From Planctellipticum sp942493135 (GTDB lineage: Bacteria > Planctomycetota > Planctomycetia > Planctomycetales > Planctomycetaceae): a stretch of DNA of 64,000 nucleotides. The stretch covers positions 7,564,001 to 7,628,000 of the forward strand of contig OW818684.1 in assembly GCA_942493135.1 (NCBI GenBank), given 5' to 3'. Shown piece by piece: positions 17,919-26,806 of the stretch. Position 1 is the first letter of the stretch, and each line of letters begins with the position of its first letter. A model generated the notes under the pieces. That model ran no database searches and had not been told where the DNA came from. It saw only the letters and a program-made list of their open reading frames with translations. The translations under genes and the position numbers were made by a program.

Positions 17919-19392
17919 ACCACGGTATCCCGCGCTGTATCAGATCAACACCCGCGTCTGGCTGACGGAACTGTCCCGGCAATCGGGACGGCCCGCGACG
18001 CTTGATGACGTTCCGGACGCCGAGCTGGATCGGCTCGCCGAGCTGGGTTTCGACTGGATCTGGTTGCTCAGCGTCTGGCAGACCGGCCCGGGGGCACAGC
18101 ATGTGTCGCGCAGCAACGCCGGGTGGCGCCGGGAATTTGAGGAAACGCTGCCCGACTTGCGCGAGGAGGATATCGCGGGTTCCGGCTTTGCGATTACCGG
18201 ATACACGGTGCACACGAATCTGGGGGGAGATGCCGCCCTGGCCCGGTTGCGTGAACGACTCAAGCGGCGGGGCCTGAAGCTGATGCTCGACTTCGTCCCC
18301 AATCACATGGGGCTCGATCACCCGTGGCTGGAGGAGCACCCAGAGCATTTCATTCAGGGAACAGAGCACGACCTGGCCGGCGCTCCGCAGAACTACATCC
18401 GGTTTCATCGACGGGGAGGCGACCTGATCCTGGCCTATGGGCGTGATCCCTATTTCTCCGGCTGGCCGGACACGCTGCAGCTCAACTATGCCAATCCGGC
18501 CACACAGGAGGCGATGATTGGCGAACTGGTCCGGATCGCCGGGCAGTGCGACGGCGTCCGCTGCGACATGGCGATGCTGGTGCTGCCCGACGTCTTCGAG
18601 CGCACGTGGGGCCAGCGAGCCCCCCTCTTCTGGCCGACGGCCACGCAGCGGGTGCGAGACCGAGTCCCCGGTTTCCTGTTTATGGCCGAGGTCTACTGGG
18701 ATCTCGAATGGACGCTGCAGCAGCAGGGGTTCGACTACGCCTACGACAAGCGGCTCTACGATCGTCTGCGCGAGGGGTCTGCGCGGCCGGTCCGCGACCA
18801 TTTTCGCGCGGGCCTCAATTACCAGGACAAGCTGGCCCGGTTCCTGGAGAATCACGACGAGCCGCGGGCGGCGGCGACGTTTTCGCCCGAAGTCCATCAG
18901 GCGGCGGCAGCCATCTCGTTCCTGTCTCCCGGCCTGCGGTTCTTCCACCAGGGGCAGTTCGAGGGCCGCATGAAGCGGATCTCGCCCCACCTGGTGCGCG
19001 GCCCGCAGGAACTTGTGAATGAGCAACTGGCCGAGTTCTACGACCACCTGCTGGCGGTTCTGCGTCAACCGACCGTTCGCAACGGTCAATGGCAACTGCT
19101 GGAAGCAACTCCCGGGTGGGACGGGAACTGGACGCACGACTGCTGCCTGGCTTTCGGCTGGCAAGGGCCGGAGGGAGAGACTCTGGTCGTCGCGGTGAAC
19201 TACGCGTCCAACCAGAGTCAGTGTCATGTGCGGCTGCCGTTTCCGGAGTTGACCGGAAAGAAGTGGCAGTTGCAGGATCAGCTTCGCCCGTCCAGCTACG
19301 AGTGGAACGGGGATGATCTGCAGGGACGCGGGCTGTACCTGGATCTGGCTCCCTGGCAAGCCTGCGTCTTCAGGGTCTGCGGCGTCACATAG
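17911..19392 (+). CDS. Alpha-amylase family (GH13) enzyme
   Basis: 493 aa from a GTG at 17911 that overlaps the end of the glucosidase gene by 8 bp; the frame is open further upstream, but homology to GH13 only starts at YPALYQINTRVWL. The four GH13 regions are present: MLDFVPNHMG (strand beta-3), GVRCDMA with the nucleophile Asp219, FMAEVYW with the acid/base Glu260, and LENHDEP with the transition-state stabilising Asp316. No signal peptide, so the enzyme acts in the cytosol. The subgroup is one often found next to GH63-like or trehalose/sucrose-type genes; hydrolase versus transglycosylase activity cannot be decided. The C-terminal 90 residues form a beta-domain. Confidence 0.88.
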   Translation: MREPRYPALYQINTRVWLTELSRQSGRPATLDDVPDAELDRLAELGFDWIWLLSVWQTGPGAQHVSRSNAGWRREFEETLPDLREEDIAGSGFAITGYTVHTNLGGDAALARLRERLKRRGLKLMLDFVPNHMGLDHPWLEEHPEHFIQGTEHDLAGAPQNYIRFHRRGGDLILAYGRDPYFSGWPDTLQLNYANPATQEAMIGELVRIAGQCDGVRCDMAMLVLPDVFERTWGQRAPLFWPTATQRVRDRVPGFLFMAEVYWDLEWTLQQQGFDYAYDKRLYDRLREGSARPVRDHFRAGLNYQDKLARFLENHDEPRAAATFSPEVHQAAAAISFLSPGLRFFHQGQFEGRMKRISPHLVRGPQELVNEQLAEFYDHLLAVLRQPTVRNGQWQLLEATPGWDGNWTHDCCLAFGWQGPEGETLVVAVNYASNQSQCHVRLPFPELTGKKWQLQDQLRPSSYEWNGDDLQGRGLYLDLAPWQACVFRVCGVT

Positions 19393-19643
19393 CGCGGCAG
19401 GCGGTTCGATCGCGAATTACTAAGGCCCCACGAGTTGCGCTCCGCCCGCCTGACGGCGGTCTCCGTTTCACCCGTGGCTACAGCCCGATGCCCCTGCGAG
19501 GCTCAAGACGTGACCGACCAGTTTCGACGTCCGCGGTGTTTGCCTCGGGACCACCAAACAAGGACTGAACTCGCGGCGAGCATTCGCACCGCACCTCGTA
19601 TCTGCTGAGAAGTCGCTCGCATGCGAAGCAGAGTCGAGGTGGC
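19393..19643. other. Convergent intergenic region with possible repeat element
   Basis: Lies between convergent GH13 and phosphofructokinase genes. The stretch 19425-19500 (read on the minus strand: GGGCTGTAGCCACGGGTG) resembles a type of non-coding repeat I associate with planctomycete genomes; I see no second copy in the window. No clear terminator hairpin with T-run was found. Confidence 0.35.
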
Positions 19644-20726
19644 TCAATCCCCCAGGCTGATTCCCAGCGACCGGGCGGTCGTCACGAAGCCGCCGTCGAG
19701 CGGCACTGTGCGCAGTTTGCTGATGGCGTCGATGAGCGGCACGCTGGTGATCTGGCTGCCTGTGAACGCAACCATCCGGCCGAACGACTTCTCCGCGATC
19801 AGTTCGACGGCCTTTGCACCGAATACCGTGCAGAGCGCGCGATCCATATTCGTCGGTCGGCCACCTCGCTGCAGATGTCCGAGGACGACGCAACGCGTGT
19901 CCTTGCCGGTCCGCCGACCGATCTCTTCGGCAACCTGCGTTCCAATTCCGCCCAGCCGGGCTTCCCGATTTGCCGGCTGGCTGCTGGAGGTGACAAAGTC
20001 CGCCCCTGCTTCCCGGGCACCCTCGGCCACGACGACAATCGTGAAATGCTTGCCCGCCTGCTCCCGCTCCGCCACCTTCGCGCAGACGCTCTCGTAGTTG
20101 AACGGAATCTCGGGAATCAGGATCACGTCGGCACCGCCGGCTAGACCGGCGTAGATGCCAATCCAACCTGCATAGCGTCCCATCACCTCCAGAACCATCA
20201 CGCGTCCGTGACTTTCCGCGGTGCTGTGCAGGCGGTCGAGGGCGTCGGTGGCGCAGGCGACCGCGGAGTCGAACCCGAAGGTCATTGCGGTGGCTGCCAG
20301 ATCGTTGTCGATCGTCTTCGGCACGCCGACGATGGGAATGCCATGCTCGAACATCTGCTGGGCGATGGAGAGCGACCCGTCGCCGCCGATCGACACCAGC
20401 CCCGCCAGCCCGAGCTGCTCGCAGCCCTGTTTCGTTTCCTCCATCAGTTCGACGGGCAGCCGGCGCGACTCGCCGTGTCCGACCTTGGCCGAAAATCGCC
20501 CTTGGTTGGCCGTTCCGAGGATTGTTCCGCCGCGGACCAGCAGACCATCAAGGACATGCCCTTCCAAGACAATCGTCTGCTGCGGCGACAACAGCCCGGC
20601 ATACCCGCCGATGATGCCGACGGCTGTCCAGCCGCGATGAATGGCGGCTTTGGCGACGGCCCGGATCACGGTATTCAGGCCGGGGCAGTCTCCGCCGCCG
20701 GTGACGACGCCGATCTTGCAAGTCAT
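19644..20726 (-). CDS. 6-phosphofructokinase (ATP- or PPi-dependent)
   Basis: 360 aa from ATG at 20726; the frame is open upstream but only in the preceding membrane-protein gene, and MTCKIGVVTGGGDCPGLN is the family N-terminus. Key motifs: GGGDCPGLN (phosphate binding), GGDGS at residues 114-118, PKTIDND at 136-142 with the catalytic Asp, and MGRYAG. The residue that sets the phosphoryl donor is Gly in GGDGS (ATP-like) while the second position is Lys137 (PPi-like), a combination known from group III PFKs, where both ATP- and PPi-using members exist; the donor therefore cannot be called. It is the last gene of a minus-strand operon with pckA and an exchanger, 14 bp after the exchanger stop. 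Confidence 0.9.
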   Translation of the reverse strand: MTCKIGVVTGGGDCPGLNTVIRAVAKAAIHRGWTAVGIIGGYAGLLSPQQTIVLEGHVLDGLLVRGGTILGTANQGRFSAKVGHGESRRLPVELMEETKQGCEQLGLAGLVSIGGDGSLSIAQQMFEHGIPIVGVPKTIDNDLAATAMTFGFDSAVACATDALDRLHSTAESHGRVMVLEVMGRYAGWIGIYAGLAGGADVILIPEIPFNYESVCAKVAEREQAGKHFTIVVVAEGAREAGADFVTSSSQPANREARLGGIGTQVAEEIGRRTGKDTRCVVLGHLQRGGRPTNMDRALCTVFGAKAVELIAEKSFGRMVAFTGSQITSVPLIDAISKLRTVPLDGGFVTTARSLGISLGD

Positions 20727-20740
20727 GGGATCCCTTTCAT

Positions 20741-22417
20741 TCAGCCGCAGAGGATCACGGCCAGCCCCTGCGCCGCCATGATCCGCAGTAACATGGTGAG
20801 CGGATACACCGCCGCATACGCCACAGCCGGCGATTCGGACTGGCAGACTCCGCTGGCGAAGGCGAGCGCCGGCGGATCGGTCATACTCCCCGCCAGCAGG
20901 CCCGACAGAACGATGTAGTTCATCGCCAGAACCTTGCGTGCGAAGACGCCGACCAGCAGCAGAGGCCCGACGGTCACGCACGCGCCGGCGAGCAGCCACA
21001 GGAGTCCAGAAACGCTGCACGCCGCGGAGAAAAACGTCGGTCCGGCCAGCAGCCCGACGCTGGCGAAGAAGAGAGCGATCCCGAGTTCGCGAAACGCGAG
21101 GTTGGCGTTGCGGGGCATGTGCCAGACGAGGCGACCGACCCGTCCCAGGCGTCCGACGAGGATGGCCACGATCAGCGGCCCCCCCGCGAGCCCCAATTTG
21201 AGCGGTTGCGGCAGCCCCGGACAGGCGATCGGCATCGTTCCCAGCACAATGCCTGCGCCGATGCCGGCGAACAGCGGCACAAAATGGGTCTCGTCCAGGG
21301 CGTGAACCGAGTTGCCGAGCTCCGCAGCGGCCCGGTTGAGTCCCTGCTCCGGACCGACAACCTGCAGGATGTCGCCGAAACGCAATTCGAGACCCAGGGC
21401 AGCGACTAACTCCACTTCGCCGCGCGTGACCGTCGAAACGACGACGCCGTGCAGCGCCTCGAACTGCAGCTCCTGAATCGTCTTCCCCGCCATGCGTTTG
21501 CGGGTGAGAACGACCTTCTGCCGCTTCGCGGGGCTGTCGATCGTCAGCAGATTCTCCGGACTCGCCCGTCCGACAACTCGCTGAAACCGGTCGAGTCCGA
21601 GCGTCGAACCTACGACATGCAGACTGTCGCCGACACTCAGTTGCGTCTGGCCCGTCGCCGCGATCACGGTTTCCGTTCCACAGTGGCGGATCCGCGAGAC
21701 GACCACGCCCGATTCCTGCAGTCCCGGCACATCGCGGATCGCCACGTCCTGGAGATTGGGATTCTCAACGACGAGCGTCCGGCGTTCGAGCGGTCGCGCT
21801 CCCTCCCCTTCGGCGGCGGTGAATGCCTGCAGTTCCGCCGCAACGTCGATCTGGAAGATCCAGCGCAGGGCCAGCAGCGTGCCGATAATTCCGATGATGC
21901 CGACCGGATAGGAAACCGCATACGCCAGCGCCGGCAGCGCAGCCCGCTCGTCGGAGACGCCGGCGAAGGACGTCAGCGTCTGCTGGGCCGCACCGAGCGA
22001 CGGTGTATTGGTCGTGGCGCCGGAGAACACACCCAGGACGACTGCGCCGTCAAAGCCGAGCAGCCAACCCAGCCCCACGGACGTCGCGATTCCCAGCAGT
22101 ACGATGGCCAGCGCCAGCAGATTAAGCCTGACCCCTGTCTGCCGGAGCGAGGCAAAGAAGCCCGGTCCCAATTGCAGTCCGATGCAGAACACGAACAGAA
22201 TCAGCCCGAACTCCTTAACGAACTCCAGCGTATGGTGATCGATCGGTTCGGTGAAGTGCCCGAAGAGAATCGCGGCAAACAGCACGCCGGATGTACCGAG
22301 CTTGACGCCGCGCACCTTGATTCCGCCCAGACTCATGCCGACGACGCAGACGAAGGCGAGGATCGCGATCGCCTGCGCTGTCGGGTTGGTCTGGTGGAGC
22401 TGAAGGAACCAGTACAT
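20741..22417 (-). CDS. Aspartate:alanine exchanger (AAEx/YidE-YbjL-type) family membrane protein with TrkA-C domains
   Basis: 558 aa. Two homologous membrane halves of about five segments each (for example GVLFAAILFGHF, EFGLILFVFCIGLQLGPGFF, GAVVLGVFSGATTNTPSLGA and, in the second half, ELGIALFFASVGLLAGPTFF, YIVLSGLLAGSMTDPPAL) flank a soluble centre at about residues 205-375 with two TrkA-C/RCK-C-like modules (SVGDSLHVVGS and RFGDILQVVGP). This is the AspT/YidE/YbjL architecture. Substrates of most members are unknown; decarboxylative aspartate:alanine exchange is known only for AspT. It sits between pckA (21 bp upstream) and the phosphofructokinase gene (14 bp downstream), which points to a role in central carbon or dicarboxylate traffic; this is inference. 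Confidence 0.88.
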   Translation of the reverse strand: MYWFLQLHQTNPTAQAIAILAFVCVVGMSLGGIKVRGVKLGTSGVLFAAILFGHFTEPIDHHTLEFVKEFGLILFVFCIGLQLGPGFFASLRQTGVRLNLLALAIVLLGIATSVGLGWLLGFDGAVVLGVFSGATTNTPSLGAAQQTLTSFAGVSDERAALPALAYAVSYPVGIIGIIGTLLALRWIFQIDVAAELQAFTAAEGEGARPLERRTLVVENPNLQDVAIRDVPGLQESGVVVSRIRHCGTETVIAATGQTQLSVGDSLHVVGSTLGLDRFQRVVGRASPENLLTIDSPAKRQKVVLTRKRMAGKTIQELQFEALHGVVVSTVTRGEVELVAALGLELRFGDILQVVGPEQGLNRAAAELGNSVHALDETHFVPLFAGIGAGIVLGTMPIACPGLPQPLKLGLAGGPLIVAILVGRLGRVGRLVWHMPRNANLAFRELGIALFFASVGLLAGPTFFSAACSVSGLLWLLAGACVTVGPLLLVGVFARKVLAMNYIVLSGLLAGSMTDPPALAFASGVCQSESPAVAYAAVYPLTMLLRIMAAQGLAVILCG

Positions 22418-22438
22418 GCGTCTTTCCGTCGGATCGAA

Positions 22439-24025
22439 CTACGCGACCGGGGACGCGGTACGGATCTCATCGTTGACGCCCGCTTCGTACTGCTTGAAGT
22501 TCGCGATGAATAATCCTGCGAGCTTGCGGGCCGCCGCATCGTAGGCTGCGGGATCGGACCAGGTCTCGCGGGGACGAAGGATTTCTCCCGGAACACCGGC
22601 GCATTCCGTCACGACGTCAAAACCGAACACCGGATGGCGCTCGCGCTTGGCGCCGGCCAGCGAACCGTCGTGAATGGCGTCGATGATGGCGCGAGTGTAG
22701 CCGAGCTTCATCCGTTTGCCGACGCCGTAGCCTCCGCCGCTCCAGCCCGTGTTGACCAGCCAGACGCGGCTGCTGTGGTGCCGCATCTTCGCGGCCAGCA
22801 GTTCGGCGTACTTGTTCGGATGCCAGACGAGGAACGGACCGCCGAAACATGGCGAAAACGTCGCCGATGGCTCCTTGACGCCTTCCTCAGTACCAGCGAC
22901 TTTCGCCGTGTAGCCGCTGATGAAGTGGTACATCGCCTGCGCCGGCGACAGGGAACTCACTGGCGGCAGCACGCCGAAGGCGTCGCAGGTCAGGAAGATC
23001 ACGTCCGTGGGATGACCCGCCATGCACGGGATTTTTGCATTGCGGATGAAGTTGATCGGATACGCGCCGCGTGTGTTTTCGGTGATGCTGGTGTCGGTGT
23101 AGTCGACCGTGCGGTCGTCTTCCAGCACCACGTTCTCAAGTACGGCTCCAAACCGGAGCGCCTGAAAGATGTCGGGCTCCCCTTCCGGCGACAGGTTGAC
23201 GGCTTTCGCGTAGCAGCCTCCCTCGATATTGAAGACGCCGTCGTCGCTCCAGACGTGTTCGTCGTCGCCAATCAGGTCTCGCTTCGGATCGGCGGAGAGC
23301 GTTGTCTTGCCCGTGCCGGACAGGCCAAACAGCAGCGACGAACGCCCCGATTGTCGATCGGCCGTCGCAGAGCAGTGCATCGACAGGAGGCCCCGCTTCG
23401 GCGCGAAGTAGTTCGCCACCGTGAAGACGCCCTTCTTCATTTCGCCGGCGTATTCGGTCCCGAGAATGATGAGTTGCCGGTCTTCCAGGCTCAGGCTGAT
23501 GCTGGTCTTCGAGTCGACCCCTTCGGTCAGCCGGTTTGCGGGAAAGGCGCCGGCATTCACGATCACGAAATCGGGCTTTCCGAATTCCGCGAGTTCTTCT
23601 TTCGTGGGCCGGATGAGCATCGTATGCATAAAGAGCGCGTGGTACGGACGCGAGCAGATCACGCGGACTTTGATCCGGTACTTCGGGTCCCAGCCGGCAT
23701 AGCCGTCGAAGCAGTAGAGCCGCTCGCGGGTATTCAGGTAGTCGCAGGCCCGTTCGCGATTGATCTCGAACGAGTGGTGATCGAACGGGATGTTGACCGG
23801 CCCCCACCAGACGTCCGCTTCGGACTGCGGATCCCGGACGATGCGTTTGTCCTTCGGCGAACGACCGGTCTTGGCACCGGAGTAAGCCACCAGGGCGCCG
23901 TTCTCGGCGATCGTCGCATTCTTCTCGTACTTGATGGCGTGCTCGTACAGCGAACTCGGCGGCAGATTGTGATGGATCTCGCCGACGGCGATCCCGTATT
24001 CACTCAGATTGAAAGCGGTGGTCAT
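22439..24025 (-). CDS. pckA: Phosphoenolpyruvate carboxykinase (ATP)
   Basis: 528 aa, normal length for the ATP-dependent family. Converts oxaloacetate plus ATP to phosphoenolpyruvate, CO2 and ADP in the cytosol, the entry step of gluconeogenesis. Motifs: P-loop GLSGTGKTTLS, kinase-2 motif IGDDEHVW, NIEGGCYAKAVNLS, RFGAVLENV, and SPCFGGPFLVWHPNKYAELL. The ATG at 24025 is preceded by AAGGA at about -12; the open frame upstream is not homologous. First gene of the operon pckA, exchanger, phosphofructokinase, with gaps of 21 and 14 bp. A strong inverted repeat at 24080-24115 separates it from the next upstream gene. Confidence 0.95.
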   Translation of the reverse strand: MTTAFNLSEYGIAVGEIHHNLPPSSLYEHAIKYEKNATIAENGALVAYSGAKTGRSPKDKRIVRDPQSEADVWWGPVNIPFDHHSFEINRERACDYLNTRERLYCFDGYAGWDPKYRIKVRVICSRPYHALFMHTMLIRPTKEELAEFGKPDFVIVNAGAFPANRLTEGVDSKTSISLSLEDRQLIILGTEYAGEMKKGVFTVANYFAPKRGLLSMHCSATADRQSGRSSLLFGLSGTGKTTLSADPKRDLIGDDEHVWSDDGVFNIEGGCYAKAVNLSPEGEPDIFQALRFGAVLENVVLEDDRTVDYTDTSITENTRGAYPINFIRNAKIPCMAGHPTDVIFLTCDAFGVLPPVSSLSPAQAMYHFISGYTAKVAGTEEGVKEPSATFSPCFGGPFLVWHPNKYAELLAAKMRHHSSRVWLVNTGWSGGGYGVGKRMKLGYTRAIIDAIHDGSLAGAKRERHPVFGFDVVTECAGVPGEILRPRETWSDPAAYDAAARKLAGLFIANFKQYEAGVNDEIRTASPVA

Positions 24026-24079
24026 GGCGCATTCCTTCGTTGTCGTGGTGGTCGAGAATGGATTCGCGAATCGCCAGGC

Positions 24080-24115
24080 GAGCCGGCCCGGGATCGAGTT
24101 CGCCCGGGCCGGCTC
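24080..24115 (-). terminator. Hairpin between the mu-protocadherin-like gene and pckA
   Basis: Arms GAGCCGGCCCGGG (24080-24092) and CCCGGGCCGGCTC (24103-24115) are a perfect 13-bp GC-rich stem with a 10-nt loop. It lies 112 bp after the stop of the upstream minus-strand gene and before the pckA start. There is no U-run, so intrinsic termination is only probable; a 5' leader hairpin of pckA is the alternative. Confidence 0.5.
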
Positions 24116-24227
24116 GTCGAAGACATCATTTCGGAAATCCACAGCGCGCGTGGTCAATCCACAGGTGCGGAAGTCCATTCCCATCCGCGAGCGCCTGCGA
24201 AGGAAAGGGTTCGAACTCTTGGCCGGC

Positions 24228-25619
24228 TCACGCCTCCGGCATCGGGTCCGGCAGCCGAACGAGCAGCCACTGCTGGGTCTGGCCATCGGCGAAGTGCATC
24301 AGCGCGGGTGCCGAATCCTGCGTCAGGTTCGAAATGCCGCACTCGACGATCGGCCGTTCTTTCCCGGTAATCCCCCAGGCTGCCCGCTGGCTCTTGGCAT
24401 CCACCATTCCCTCCAGCGTCTGCGACTCGCCGGTGAGCGTGTTGTTGAGCGTCCCCTGGATGACCCCTTGCTTGCTGATCACCAGTTGCATGTAGAGGGT
24501 CGGCGGCGGGCCCGAGGCCTGCCCATCCTGGGTCAGCGCAAAGACCCCCAGCGACATCCATTCCATCTGGTCGGTGGGCGTTTCGGGCGCGCTCGCGGCA
24601 ATATCCGCGGCCTGCTGCGCGTACTCTTCCTCCGTGGCGATCTGCTGATCGCCGCTGTAGACGGCTCCGTCCTGGTAATAGACGCTGTCCCCGTAGTCGT
24701 AACTGACGGCTCCGGTGTCTCCGTAGCCGCACCAGCCGCCGAGAGCGCCCCAGGTGGCCCAGCGATAGGGACGTGTGATCGCCCAGGCACCCCACACCGG
24801 GTGGTCGTTCCAGAAGGCTCGAACGGGATACTGATCGTGAATCTGGTCGTGGATCTGGTCGACCCGGTCACCCCGATTCTCCGACCACTGGTCGCGGTTC
24901 TCGATCCGCCCCGCCCGATTGTCCTGCACGTTCTGCCGCCGGCTGCCATCCGCACCAGCGCCTGGCCGATCGGTGCCTGGTCGACCAGCGCCCGGTAAAC
25001 CGGCGCCGGGTCGGGCTGCCGCAGCGGCGCCGAGTGCGCCGCCAGCGCCAGCTGCCGCGCCGAGCCCTGGCAACGTCGCAGCGCCCGGGCGGGCCGGCGT
25101 CTGAGCGGGACGATTCCCCTGCTGCAGAAAATCTCCTGCAGCGCCGCCGGGACGTGCCCCGCCGGCCCCCACGGCGCCGGTCGAGGCTCGCGGGACGTCG
25201 AGGAAGTTATTCAACTGCCCGGCACTTGGCCGCCCTCCCGCGACACCTGGAGCCGCTCCACCGGGACGTGCCCCGCCGACCGCGCCCGTTGCGGGCCGTG
25301 CTGCCCCTGCTGCGCCGCCAACCGGCGGACGAGCGCCGCCCCCCACTGGCGGGCGAGCGCCCGCGGCGCCCCCTGCCGCCGGGCGGCTTGCCCCCGGACT
25401 GGGACTCGGACGCGCTGCCGGGGCCGCAGGACGACTCATGGCCGGAGACCGGCCCGCGGCCGGAGCCGATGGACGAGCCATGCCTCCACCGCCACCGCCG
25501 GCTCTCGCTCCGCCGCCGCCACCACCACGGCCACCGCCGCCGCCGCGGGCGAGCAAGTCGTCATTCGCCAGGAGCACTATCGCGGCCAGGACCATCATCG
25601 ACCATGCGCTACGTTTCAT
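24228..25619 (-). CDS. Secreted mu-protocadherin-like Gly/Ala/Pro-rich protein
   Basis: 463 aa. A signal peptide (SMMVLAAIVLLANDDLLA) is followed by about 200 residues of Gly/Ala/Pro/Arg low-complexity sequence, including the repeated ARPPVGGG units, then IENRDQWSENRGDRVDQ and an aromatic-rich region (FWNDHPVWGAWAITRPYRWA), the features of planctomycete proteins annotated as mu-protocadherin or putative cell-surface proteins. The C-terminal 130 residues (LYMQLVISKQGVIQGTL, LTGESQTLEGMVD) form a separate beta-rich domain. No enzymatic motif is seen. A surface or periplasmic structural role is inferred. It lies 61 bp downstream of the SnoaL-like gene and probably shares its transcript. Confidence 0.75.
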   Translation of the reverse strand: MKRSAWSMMVLAAIVLLANDDLLARGGGGGRGGGGGGARAGGGGGGMARPSAPAAGRSPAMSRPAAPAARPSPSPGASRPAAGGAAGARPPVGGGARPPVGGAAGAARPATGAVGGARPGGAAPGVAGGRPSAGQLNNFLDVPRASTGAVGAGGARPGGAAGDFLQQGNRPAQTPARPGAATLPGLGAAAGAGGALGAAAAARPGAGLPGAGRPGTDRPGAGADGSRRQNVQDNRAGRIENRDQWSENRGDRVDQIHDQIHDQYPVRAFWNDHPVWGAWAITRPYRWATWGALGGWCGYGDTGAVSYDYGDSVYYQDGAVYSGDQQIATEEEYAQQAADIAASAPETPTDQMEWMSLGVFALTQDGQASGPPPTLYMQLVISKQGVIQGTLNNTLTGESQTLEGMVDAKSQRAAWGITGKERPIVECGISNLTQDSAPALMHFADGQTQQWLLVRLPDPMPEA

Positions 25620-25680
25620 GTTGTCACCTGTCTGGTGTCTGAATGCAGAATCGGAAAGGACACGGGGGACTCGCCGGCGT

Positions 25681-26574
25681 TTACTTCCGCACGACTTCCA
25701 CTTCGTTGATGTTGGGCAGCAGTTCGCCGCCCACCGTCCGTTCGATGGTCTGCCAAGAGAAGGAGTTGTCGTCGAGCTTCCGCATCACGTTGACCATCGA
25801 CGCCTTGCGGCCGTCGCTGAGGACGCCCGTATTGCGGATGAACCAGCGATCGTCCTGCTGCGTCCACATCGCTTCGGCGAATCCGCCGTCCGAGTCGAAC
25901 GTCCACGAGCGGATTTTTTTCGCCGCGGGATCCCAGCCGATCACCTGCATCCCCGACATGTCGATCGCGCCGCCCGCCGAAACCGCGAACGACCGCACGA
26001 GGAAGTTCTGGTTCTTCGCCCAGTGACAACTGGTTTCGATGCTGACCTGCTCGTCCTGGTCGACCCAGTCTCCGATGAGCCACTCCAGCGACTTGAGCTG
26101 CCCGTAATTCGACGGCGCGGAGTCCGCGTCGCCGTCCGTCACGCGGTCGAGCAGCCACTTGCCGTCCTGCCGGACGTAGAGGGCCGTGTAGCTGACCTCC
26201 TCCGGCTCCGCTTTCGGAGACAGCAGTTTCGCCACGCCCTGTTCGACGGCGGCATTCGGCGACAACAGTCGAATCGACTCGACGTTGATCTCCATCTTCA
26301 GGTCGGGCAGCTCTTTGAACTGCTTCGCGAACTGCTCGGCGATCGCCGCCCGCCCTGTGACTTCTTCGCCCGTCAGCCGGTTCTCATACACGGCCTCGGG
26401 CGACCACTGCGCGGCCAGCGCCGCCGCGTCGCGACCATTGAAGGCTTTCACATACGTTTCCACTCCCTGGCGAATCAGCGTCTCCGCAGCGGGCGGCTGC
26501 ACGGACTCCTGTCCCGGGAGACTGGCGGGAGCCAGTGTCAACGTGCTCAGGCAAATCAGCAGCGTGCGTCTCAT
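25681..26574 (-). CDS. Secreted SnoaL/DUF4440-like protein
   Basis: 297 aa with a signal peptide (LLICLSTLTLAPASLPG). Residues about 30-150 form an NTF2-like SnoaL/DUF4440 domain (VKAFNGRDAAALAAQWSPE, VTGRAAIAEQFAKQF, GKWLLDRVTD), the SgcJ/EcaC group. The remaining half (LEWLIGDWVDQDE, ETSCHWAKNQNFLVRSF, GMQVIGWDPAAKKIRSWTF) is the beta-rich domain that often accompanies it in planctomycetes. A small-molecule-binding role is possible, but no catalytic residues can be assigned. It precedes the mu-protocadherin-like gene by 61 bp on the same strand. Confidence 0.8.
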   Translation of the reverse strand: MRRTLLICLSTLTLAPASLPGQESVQPPAAETLIRQGVETYVKAFNGRDAAALAAQWSPEAVYENRLTGEEVTGRAAIAEQFAKQFKELPDLKMEINVESIRLLSPNAAVEQGVAKLLSPKAEPEEVSYTALYVRQDGKWLLDRVTDGDADSAPSNYGQLKSLEWLIGDWVDQDEQVSIETSCHWAKNQNFLVRSFAVSAGGAIDMSGMQVIGWDPAAKKIRSWTFDSDGGFAEAMWTQQDDRWFIRNTGVLSDGRKASMVNVMRKLDDNSFSWQTIERTVGGELLPNINEVEVVRK

Positions 26575-26806
26575 GGAACGAGCCTCCTGTCAGATGGATG
26601 GGCCGCCCCCGTCGATGCCTCAGCGATACGCCTCGCTCAGAGATCGGCCTTGGCGGAGCCATGTCTTGGATGTCATGCATCAGTGACGAACACGTCCCGG
26701 TGCAGGCCTGCGGCGCGATGAGGTGAGCGAGAGATCATCGCGTCCGGCAAAGAACTCAACGGCAAATCGCACCTGCCAGCCACGGGCCGGCAAGTCGTCA
26801 GGGATG

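Noticed and set aside
25034..25642. Repeat array or CRISPR-like structure in the Gly/Ala/Pro-rich gene
   Set aside because: The repetition comes from low-complexity codons of the mu-protocadherin-like protein; units are irregular and there are no spacers.
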